Assembly (NCBI GenBank): GCA_019751945.1 | Contig: JAIEMT010000014.1 | Location: 62,001-126,000 of the forward strand | DNA length: 64,000 nt | Reading direction: 5' to 3' | From: a bacterium | GTDB lineage: Bacteria; Bdellovibrionota; UBA1018 | Part shown: in pieces, positions 57,801 to 64,000 of the stretch | Position numbering within the stretch: the first letter of the stretch is position 1 | Layout: each line of letters starts with the position of its first letter | The notes under the pieces: generated by a model | The model's input: only the letters and a program-made list of their open reading frames with translations | Databases searched by the model: none | What the model was told of the DNA's origin: nothing | Made by a program: the position numbers and the translations under genes

Positions 57801-58498
57801 TTGTCGGTTTGCCTGCGGATGGCGGCAGTGAGGGAACGTCGGCTGCATTCACTCGAATTCGAGAGCGATTGTTGAAGAATCCTCAAGATGCCAATGCCTG
57901 GTTGGATTACGGCAACTTGATATGGGGTCAAGGAAAACCGCTTCTTGCAAAAGTAGCCTACGATCGTTCACAAAGTTTGAATAAGAAGAGCCCGGGTGCT
58001 CTCAATAATCGTGCGGTGGTGCTCCTGACATCCGGGGCCAATGAAGAAGATTGGTTCATCGCAGCGGGAGCGAATCAGCTTCTACGTGAAGCACTTTCTC
58101 AGGACGATCTCTATCTCCCAGCTAAAATCAATCGCGCGACCCTCTTGAACTACTATCGTATTTTTTCTAAATCGCGCGCGCTTTGGGAGCAGATCAATGT
58201 TCGCGCTCCTGGGCTAGATACTCATGACGGATTGGGCGTGGCTCTCATGGGGTCAGGACGTTTCAGTGAGTCGATTTCTGAATTTTCTCGAGCTGCAGAA
58301 ATCGGGGGCAATCGCAGCCGTTTTGTCGATGCTTATCACGACGCTGTTCGGATGAGTCTCAGACCGGGAGTGGAAGGCGCAGAGCAATGTCTGTCGAAAC
58401 TGGGCTCGTTGAGTTCGTCGGATCTCGCGGGCTTTGAGAAGCAAGCGGTCGATCACTTACAAAAGACTTGTGAGAAATGGAAGACACCAGGCACATGA
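54836..58498 (+). CDS. Large TPR-repeat protein
   Basis: 1220 aa, many TPR-like units (e.g. AEAYRELGENAFDRRDYRKAKAYFENALRR). Confidence 0.85.
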   Translation: MALSPNVVPKLSRGVLSLFFVALVSLVVTGDANLGWSAQSGPYSDSDLRSMATGNESKIQEIQQQEITQLRIALGRRLPVNRQADLYFRLAEIYLEAYRIVYLQEGRVHDRRLEKGSNERFINRSHSRAYAERGIQAAKQVLKFNIAYNKLDRVYYFLGFYNGEIGNKKESSKYYDLLAKKFPNSPVIAEAYRELGENAFDRRDYRKAKAYFENALRRDSGDSAVRIYHKLAWAHYRLRSYDRAVSTMKEAVSRATQSGEKFLSLREEALRDMAIFMTETGRVEEALNYFKSVAGDKDYFPKILETLGRQYERNVETQKAIQVYETLLAIHPEGDTAFRVFVKLVDLDLRKKHYKDALRRISKANIINDGDSETKTAYQNLKAMVRRTATEHHELYRKKHVRADLLIAEDFYESYLKYFLGKMDSRKETPEIQMYLAEVKRDVGKPKEASELYRKVLDSEDKRYAREAGTLWTASLAEAIKKVKPGSEPSAVEKDFVDAADAMQESLGNMPEGREAALKAAQVLAGYKSTQGEAIDRCRKIMKRSPKSTQALTAARLWIQLMGDRLPKVTSKDFNDSGAVDDLRDAIKETRENVELMAHDRDSGGGRLRQQLAEQESRFKVAAIAVQEKDQNYAGAGKSYESFAATAPTKEAGEKAFSSAVASYSKAGDFTAAEQAIHSWIRKYPNSTKPFEVARTVATEALIQGQFDHSAALFETLGKQKDESKAYEVAARIYEGNGNIVKAQVVLGDFIRRYPQSSDRWNVGLSLARMFETQGQLSDAAKTYRYCSASSAETAPECGARLGDILIRLKEMENAKETFGRVAAMKSKQNSPFVAYSRYRLAELIEAEPHFDPLRLPEKSLQRAMKQRLDFLERLSRSYQAAVQAGGPWAVAALDRLATWVLHLSEEVDQIAPAPGSTPAAAAQFKAGLKGVSDSLRKKAFDTWQDAFKKAADSELLSPVLPEIMDRLADLGREKRLPRAQGYRGRFRIVGLPADGGSEGTSAAFTRIRERLLKNPQDANAWLDYGNLIWGQGKPLLAKVAYDRSQSLNKKSPGALNNRAVVLLTSGANEEDWFIAAGANQLLREALSQDDLYLPAKINRATLLNYYRIFSKSRALWEQINVRAPGLDTHDGLGVALMGSGRFSESISEFSRAAEIGGNRSRFVDAYHDAVRMSLRPGVEGAEQCLSKLGSLSSSDLAGFEKQAVDHLQKTCEKWKTPGT

Positions 58499-58758
58499 GA
58501 AAAATGATGAGTGGAGTTCTTTTTTTGGGACTGGTTCTGAGCACCCTGGCTTTCGCAGCGGGCGAAAAGAAAGAGCCCCGAGTGATTTATCCCAAGAAGA
58601 CGGACTTAGACTTTGAAGGAACTCAGATTGAAGGGGAAGTTCGAAATCCTGGAGAATTTTATTTTCAGGTTCGACCGGAAGAGAAATTTGATTCGTTAGT
58701 GAAGCGCCGAAAGAATTTTCATCGTGAAATGCTTCGCGACGTGGTGCTGAGCAAGTAG
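58495..58758 (+). CDS. Small secreted protein of gliding-motility-type cluster (CglF-like candidate)
   Basis: Signal peptide; VIYPKKTDLDFEGTQIEGEVRNPGEFYFQVRPEEKFDSLVKRRKNF. Confidence 0.55.
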   Translation: MRKMMSGVLFLGLVLSTLAFAAGEKKEPRVIYPKKTDLDFEGTQIEGEVRNPGEFYFQVRPEEKFDSLVKRRKNFHREMLRDVVLSK

Positions 58759-58768
58759 AGGATCGATC

Positions 58769-60886
58769 ATGGCAAAAGACAAAGACGATTCAGGTGAAGT
58801 AGCTCCTCCATCAGGGGTAAAAGTCCCACCCAGACCCGCACTTTTCGTGGGTCGCAAAGTAGTTGTTCTGCAAAGTGTTGATGGAGATCGCACCTATCAG
58901 TTCAATAAAGACCGCATTGTCATCGGCCAAGTGATTTCGGCAGACGTACGCCTCACAGGCGACTGGATTGCGCCCATTCATGCAGTTCTTGAAGTCCGGA
59001 AGTCTCAAGACGATAAGTACATTTGTACGATTTATGATCTAGCCAGCGAATCGGGCGTTTTCGTCAATGACAAGAAAATCATCAGCCAAGGTTTAAAAGA
59101 CGGGGACACCATTAAACTGGGTCGTTACCAGCTGAAGTTCTCCCTCGAAGATGCGGACAAAGTTGCTTCGCGCCAGAAACGAAAGATTAAGGACTCAGGC
59201 GATCAGCAACTCTACATGGATCCCAAAGAGGATTTCACGTCCCTCATTCTTCAAGATGAGATGGAAGTGGAAGAAATCTTCGACTATCGCCCTGCGAAGA
59301 AGCAGGCCGTAGAAGTCGTCATGTCCTGGAGAGGGACCATTCTCGACGTCGAGCACTACGTGAACCAGAAAACAATTACCATCGGTGGTTCGAAGGCGTG
59401 CGATTTCGCCGTTCCTCCTACCTTGGGCCCAGGCAGTTTCAATTTGCTGAAGTTCACTCAAGGTCGTTACGTTTTGAATCTGCATCCGAAGATGTCGGGT
59501 GTGCTACAAAGCCATGGCGAAGTCATCGATATTCAGAATCTCACTACCAAGGCAGCAAAGGGCGTCGAAGGCGGCGAGTTGCCTCTCGAACAAGATGAGT
59601 TTGCAAAAATCAGTGTAGGAGAGGTCGACTTCTATGTGAGCTTCACCGCGGCTCCCCCGCGACTTAAGCATCGCCGCATGTTCGAGCGCGATCCCTATTA
59701 TTACCGCGTTCTCGCTACCTCGGTGGTATTCACTGCCGCGATTGTCGGCATGCTCTTGAGCGTGGATGTTCCAAAAGATTTGGAAGCTGAAAAGATTCCG
59801 GAACGTATCGCCACCGTTCTCTATCAGCCTGAGAAATTCATGATCCCACCGATTCCGAGAGTTCAGGAAAAGAAGCCCGAACCGGAGAAGGTAGAGCCTC
59901 CGAAACCGAAACCCACTCCTAAGGAGACGGTGAAAGTGGAGATTCAGCCTCAGAAGGATCCGCCCAAGGTCATTCCGAAGGAAATGGATGTTTCGAAACC
60001 AAAAGTTCAGCCCAAGCCCGCTCCGCAACCTACGAAGGTTGCTGTGAAAGCGCCTGAACCAAAACCGGTCAAAGCTGCGGCTCCGAAGGCGCAACCTGCA
60101 GCTAAAGAAGGCGAGGGCGCTCGAGCAAAGGGGCCTGAGGGAACACGTGGATCTCAGAAAGCACCTCCTGCGGATGTTCCTCAGAAGAAGGCCAATCGTC
60201 CGTCTACTTCGAACACCGGAACCGCCGGTGTTCGTGGCAACAGCCAGGTTCCAGGTCCGGGCAACGTCGACGTCCTAAAAGGCATGACGGCGCAGATTCA
60301 AAACGTCTTAGGAAACACGGCTGGAAAATTTGGTTCTGGCGGTGGCAAGAAACTCGAAGGTTACGGCGCGTTTGACACCCAAGGGAGTGGCGGAGCAGCT
60401 CTTTCCGGCCGCGCTTCCGGTGGTGGTGGCAATGCAGAGGCCCTCGGTGGATTAAGCGACAGGGGCAGCGGCGGGGGTCGCGTCGGCACGGGTAAAGGTG
60501 CTGCCGGCAACGCTTCGGGAATTATCGGCGGACAGCTCCGCGTCGGCATTCGTGTCGGAGCTCCTGAAGAAGCAGTGGTCATGGGTGCCATCGATGCCAA
60601 CGCTATCGAAGCAGCCTTGCTCGCTTATCGCGACAATTTCCGCAACTGTTACGAAAAGGAAATCAATGCGGAGCGCCCGGATCTCTCCGGTCGGGTCAGC
60701 ACCAACTTCGTGATCGGGTCTTCGGGACGTGTGACTCAAGCAGGGATCGAATCCAGCACACTGAAGAACGAGCGAGTCGAACGCTGTATTGTTGGCGTGA
60801 TTCGGCGAATTCCATTCCCCATCCCGAAGGGTGGCGGAATCGTGCAAGTGACCTACCCGTTCAAGTTCAATCCGCTGAAACGGTAG
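58769..60886 (+). CDS. FHA-domain, TM, Pro/Lys-rich, AgmX/PglI C-terminal-type protein (GltG/GltJ-like)
   Basis: FHA-like N-terminus (GDWIAPIHAVLEVRKSQ...ASESGVFVNDKKI), single TM, PKP-rich periplasmic stretch, C-terminal NCYEKEINAERPDLSGRVSTNFVIGSSGRVTQAGIESSTLKNERVERCIVGVIRRIPFP. Confidence 0.82.
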   Translation: MAKDKDDSGEVAPPSGVKVPPRPALFVGRKVVVLQSVDGDRTYQFNKDRIVIGQVISADVRLTGDWIAPIHAVLEVRKSQDDKYICTIYDLASESGVFVNDKKIISQGLKDGDTIKLGRYQLKFSLEDADKVASRQKRKIKDSGDQQLYMDPKEDFTSLILQDEMEVEEIFDYRPAKKQAVEVVMSWRGTILDVEHYVNQKTITIGGSKACDFAVPPTLGPGSFNLLKFTQGRYVLNLHPKMSGVLQSHGEVIDIQNLTTKAAKGVEGGELPLEQDEFAKISVGEVDFYVSFTAAPPRLKHRRMFERDPYYYRVLATSVVFTAAIVGMLLSVDVPKDLEAEKIPERIATVLYQPEKFMIPPIPRVQEKKPEPEKVEPPKPKPTPKETVKVEIQPQKDPPKVIPKEMDVSKPKVQPKPAPQPTKVAVKAPEPKPVKAAAPKAQPAAKEGEGARAKGPEGTRGSQKAPPADVPQKKANRPSTSNTGTAGVRGNSQVPGPGNVDVLKGMTAQIQNVLGNTAGKFGSGGGKKLEGYGAFDTQGSGGAALSGRASGGGGNAEALGGLSDRGSGGGRVGTGKGAAGNASGIIGGQLRVGIRVGAPEEAVVMGAIDANAIEAALLAYRDNFRNCYEKEINAERPDLSGRVSTNFVIGSSGRVTQAGIESSTLKNERVERCIVGVIRRIPFPIPKGGGIVQVTYPFKFNPLKR

Positions 60887-60887
60887 A

Positions 60888-61020
60888 AAAACAGTTTGCG
60901 GTTTGCAGTCTGCGGCCACAGGCATCAGTCTGCAGAAGCCGTCCCATCTAACAGTTGCCAACAGAAACAGCCCCAGCCTCAGCAAACGGATGCCAGCTTC
61001 CGCAAACTGCAAACTGTTTT
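60888..61020. repeat. Long imperfect inverted repeat between convergent genes (putative bidirectional terminator)
   Basis: AAAACAGTTTGCGGTTTGC (60888-60906) vs reverse complement of 61002-61020 AAAACAGTTTGCAGTTTGC (18/19). Confidence 0.8.
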
Positions 61021-61021
61021 G

Positions 61022-61597
61022 TTACCCGTTTTTCTTCATCGCTAAGAACCGGAAAGTTCTGTAGCCAGCAGCTGCCGCAGTGTACATGATCTTTCGAAGC
61101 GTATCGTATCGGATGCGCTTGTCGGCTTGAATGGCTAACACGCCTTCGAAAGGAAGCGGATTTCCCTGAGCATCGCGGGCCTTCGACTTCACTTGGAGAA
61201 GTTCTGCGCGCTGGCGAGCTTTCATCAGGGCATCATATAAAGGCACAATTCTTCGGCCGCCTTCATCCAAAGAAGTGGGATTAAACTGATAAACAGCTTC
61301 GTCAGAACCTGCTGCAGCAGCGTTCTGTACAAAATCCATAATGCGCTGATTGTCGATGGTGAGCGCTTCAGGTGTTACAATCACCTGTAAGCTATCGGGC
61401 GGAAGATCGCGTGAGCCAGTCATCGGAAGCTGAATTCCATTTACCGACGCAAAGTTCGTTGTGCTCGCCGAATAAGTTTTTAGCAAGAAGATAAGAATAA
61501 TGACCAACACGTCCATTAAGCTCGTTAACTGGAGCTCAAAGTCCTTCTGAATTCTTCTGCGGGTTCTGCGCGACTGAATGGAGCGACGGAATGCCAT
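61022..61597 (-). CDS. ExbD/TolR-like protein
   Basis: RRRIQKDFELQLTSLMDVLVIILIFLLKTY N-terminal TM; IQADKRIRYDTLRKIMYTAAAAGY. Confidence 0.88.
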   Translation of the reverse strand: MAFRRSIQSRRTRRRIQKDFELQLTSLMDVLVIILIFLLKTYSASTTNFASVNGIQLPMTGSRDLPPDSLQVIVTPEALTIDNQRIMDFVQNAAAAGSDEAVYQFNPTSLDEGGRRIVPLYDALMKARQRAELLQVKSKARDAQGNPLPFEGVLAIQADKRIRYDTLRKIMYTAAAAGYRTFRFLAMKKNG

Positions 61598-61600
61598 CTC

Positions 61601-62146
61601 TTATGCGTCTCCCAAAAGATTTCCGAAAATCACATTCGGAAAAAGATTTTTCAACGGCTCGTCGTTGCCAGTCTGTTCGTTCTTTTGAAAAATCGGCGGA
61701 TCGCCCGCTTCCATCGTTCGGAAGGAGTCCATCACCACAATCAATTCGTCGTAAGTGTTTCCAGAGGCAGGAATAATCACGATCGAGTTTTCTTTCGGAA
61801 ACTGCTTCTTCACCCCAATCAAGACATCGTGAATGCCTTGTGCGTTGGGCGTGCCGTCCGGATTGTGAGGGACCTTCTTCGGAGCAATCTTGTTAAACGG
61901 ACTCCAAATTTCAGCGCCACTTTCTTTCAACGTCACGGTCAGCTGCAAGGGTTTTTCTTTCAGCTTTTCTTGAATCTGTTTGGTGCTCGCCGTGGGGAAG
62001 GGCGATTCAATACTTCCCAAACTCAAGAACGACATCGTGAAGAGCAAGAACGTAATCAGGGTGACCATGGCATCCAAAATCGGAACCAGGTTCAGAACAA
62101 TTCCACCTTGATGCGTTTTGCGGCGGGAACTCGGGCGTTTAAACAC
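61601..62146 (-). CDS. ExbD/TolR-like protein
   Basis: GIVLNLVPILDAMVTLITFLLFTMSF; TYDELIVVMDSFR. Confidence 0.88.
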   Translation of the reverse strand: MFKRPSSRRKTHQGGIVLNLVPILDAMVTLITFLLFTMSFLSLGSIESPFPTASTKQIQEKLKEKPLQLTVTLKESGAEIWSPFNKIAPKKVPHNPDGTPNAQGIHDVLIGVKKQFPKENSIVIIPASGNTYDELIVVMDSFRTMEAGDPPIFQKNEQTGNDEPLKNLFPNVIFGNLLGDA

Positions 62147-62153
62147 GCTCTAG

Positions 62154-62822
62154 TTACTCCTTCTCGGATGAGTGCCGATATTTGCGAGCCGACAAAAGAT
62201 CCAAAAGCTTCACGCCGAACTCGTCGATCTCTTCCAGAATCTTCGTCGCCTGATTGGTCAGAATGCTATGCGAGACCATCGTGAAAATCGCGGTGATCAA
62301 ACCAAATGCCGTCGCATTCATGGCCAGAGCGATACCCGCCGACAACGCTGCTTGGCGCTGTGCCGGATCGGCTTGCTGAGAAATCGCATCGAAGGAAGCG
62401 ATCAGACCGAAGATCGTTCCCAAGAGTCCCAAGAGGGTGGCGATGTTGGCAATCAACGCTAAGAAGGGAATTCGCTTCTCGAGCTTCGGAATCATTTCCA
62501 AGCTTGCCGCGTCGATGGCGTTTTGAATCTGCTGCTCATCGCGGGAAGCGCGCTGAAGGCCAGCTTTGATGACCTTTGGAAGCGCCGCTCCTCCTGCGCC
62601 GTTACAGACGCGGATGGCTCCGTCCAGGTCGTTGGCCAGAATGAACTTCTGGACTTCGAACATGAAGGAAGGACCGTCGATGTTGTATTTTCTAAAGAGT
62701 CGCGCGAATCGTTCGAGCGTCAGACCGATTGAAATTCCCAAGGTACAGGCAATCAAGCCCATCCAGAAATTGTGTGAACGAAAGGCGTCCATGACCAGCT
62801 TTACCAAGCTCGGTAGATCCAT
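62154..62822 (-). CDS. MotA/TolQ/ExbB proton channel family protein
   Basis: LEKRIPFLALIANIATLLGLLGTIFGLIASFDAI...GIALAMNATAFGLITAIFTMVSH. Confidence 0.93.
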   Translation of the reverse strand: MDLPSLVKLVMDAFRSHNFWMGLIACTLGISIGLTLERFARLFRKYNIDGPSFMFEVQKFILANDLDGAIRVCNGAGGAALPKVIKAGLQRASRDEQQIQNAIDAASLEMIPKLEKRIPFLALIANIATLLGLLGTIFGLIASFDAISQQADPAQRQAALSAGIALAMNATAFGLITAIFTMVSHSILTNQATKILEEIDEFGVKLLDLLSARKYRHSSEKE

Positions 62823-62912
62823 GAGCTTTCCCCCTAAGTCGGATATGATTGTTCAATAAACTTCGTATCTTAACTTAAGGATACCGGATTTCGCGGAGCG
62901 GTCAACCTGTTC

Positions 62913-63248
62913 TTAAGCCAGGTGTTTTTGAATGGCTTCGACGAAGGCTTCTTTGGGCTGATTTCCAACCAATTGCTCGACGACTTTCCCGTTTTGGAAA
63001 AGGATGACGGTCGGAATTCCACGAATATGGAACTGGGTCGGGGTTTGCGGATTCTCATCCACATTCATTTTAAAGACTTTTACCTTGCCAGTGTATTCAT
63101 CCGCCAAAGAATCGATGGTCGGGCCCAAAAGCTTACAAGGACCACACCATTCCGCCCAGAAATCTACCAAAGTGAGTTCATTAGACTTCAAAATATCGCT
63201 GTTGAAATTGGAGTCGGTTGCTTCTTGAACGTGTTTGGAGTTCGCCAT
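62913..63248 (-). CDS. trxA: Thioredoxin
   Basis: TLVDFWAEWCGPCKLLGPTIDSLADEY...IRGIPTVILFQNGKVVEQLVG. Confidence 0.97.
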   Translation of the reverse strand: MANSKHVQEATDSNFNSDILKSNELTLVDFWAEWCGPCKLLGPTIDSLADEYTGKVKVFKMNVDENPQTPTQFHIRGIPTVILFQNGKVVEQLVGNQPKEAFVEAIQKHLA

Positions 63249-63367
63249 GGTTGTGAGTACCTTTCTTAGTCTATTTTAATACAAAACCTTGGTGTTTTTA
63301 TCAAAAAATAGATAACTTCTGCCTACTATCCCTAGCATTTGGCGACCGCAGGGTCGAGGAAAAGGAT

Positions 63368-63961
63368 ATGGCGAATAGTGTAATGGATCCCAAAGCCTAC
63401 CTCTTGCAAACCGCAACCGAGTCTCGTGCTGCTTTCGACGATTTTTTGACACTCAACCAAGATTCTTTAGTTCAGGCCGCCCGAAAGATAGGCCAGTGCG
63501 TTAAGGAGGGGGGCAAGCTGTTGATCCTTGGAAATGGGGGATCGGCTGCCGATGCCCAGCACATGGCTGCTGAAATGGTCGGAAAAATGCTGGTGGATCG
63601 CCGTCCGCTTCCAGCCATTGCTCTCACTACTGATTCCTCGAACATTACTGCCATTGGGAATGATTTTGGATACGATCAGGTTTTCGTAAAACAAGTCCAG
63701 GCTCTCGCAAAAGCGGGGGATGTGGTTCTGGCCATCTCCACCTCCGGCAACAGTAAGAATGTGATTTTCGCCGTAGAAGAAGCCAAGAAAAAAGGCTGCC
63801 TCGTGATCACTTTAACAGGCGGCAGTGGTGGTAAATTGAAAGCGCTAGGAGATCTCGCGCTCAATGTGGCTCAAGGAAAGAACTCCAGTCGCATTCAAGA
63901 GAGCCATATTTTCGCCGTGCACAGCATGGTGGATTTATTGGATCGATTTTTTTTAGACTAG
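63368..63961 (+). CDS. gmhA: SIS-domain phosphoheptose isomerase
   Basis: GGKLLILGNGGSAADAQHMAAEMVGKM...ALTTDSSNITAIGNDFGYDQVF...STSGNSKNVI. Confidence 0.93.
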   Translation: MANSVMDPKAYLLQTATESRAAFDDFLTLNQDSLVQAARKIGQCVKEGGKLLILGNGGSAADAQHMAAEMVGKMLVDRRPLPAIALTTDSSNITAIGNDFGYDQVFVKQVQALAKAGDVVLAISTSGNSKNVIFAVEEAKKKGCLVITLTGGSGGKLKALGDLALNVAQGKNSSRIQESHIFAVHSMVDLLDRFFLD

Positions 63962-63967
63962 GAGAGT

Positions 63968-64000
63968 ATGCGCCATCTCAAAGTCTTCGTTCTGAATCGA
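63968..64000 (+). CDS. Start of next CDS, truncated by window end
   Basis: GGAG then ATGCGCCATCTCAAAGTC... (MRHLKVFVLNR...). Confidence 0.4.
   Translation, partial: MRHLKVFVLNR

Noticed and set aside
59504-60094. 196-aa antisense ORF rich in R/F/L in the FHA protein gene
   Set aside because: Antisense of the Pro/Lys-rich region; composition artefact.
1-64000. CRISPR arrays, rRNA operons, prophage or toxin-antitoxin/defence islands
   Set aside because: Looked for regularly spaced repeats, rRNA-like sequence and phage/defence gene clusters; none seen. AddAB-like genes are housekeeping recombination/repair.

Overview
The 64 kb window is a dense, mostly chromosomal-core region. Gene content and order (rpsP-khpA-trmD ... 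PF09936 methyltransferase-rplS-rnhB-yraN, a large purine operon, a gliding-motility-like envelope cluster) suggest a Bdellovibrionota/Deltaproteobacteria-like bacterium; this placement is inference. Main blocks are: 0.35-2.4 kb AI-2E-type permease, cNMP-binding protein and response regulator; 2.4-9.3 kb ribosome/tRNA-modification locus interrupted by secreted and cytochrome-like genes; 9.4-18.1 kb rsmI, GAF/HD-GYP, accD, LptD-like, SIS, surE and M23 peptidase; 18.1-24.9 kb ABC-F, an ORF-poor structured region next to an HNH gene, tRNA-Arg(CCU), a probable frameshifted lipoprotein and an MBL hydrolase; 24.9-32.9 kb PF07399-type antiporter, ICMT-like, TPP-dehydrogenase E1 alpha/beta, a large secreted protein and dapF; 33.4-44.6 kb purF-purC-like-purD-purN-purL-purQ-purH-purM; 44.6-50.1 kb AddB/AddA-like pair; 50.4-52.2 kb peroxiredoxin, DsbA-like and a RAYT-type Y1 transposase; 52.6-62.8 kb beta-barrel/TPR/FHA-AgmX/TolQ-TolR-TolR cluster resembling Agl-Glt motility; 62.9-64 kb trxA and gmhA. 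The most unusual signals are non-coding. They are (a) a 212-bp element with 36-nt near-perfect inverted arms upstream of the HNH gene, plus an 18-bp perfect palindrome present both upstream of and inside that gene exactly 800 bp apart; (b) a three-way-junction palindromic element beside the RAYT transposase; (c) a GGA-rich leader with a perfect terminator hairpin directly before the HD-GYP gene. No homology search, folding program or genome-wide search was run; structures were paired by hand.
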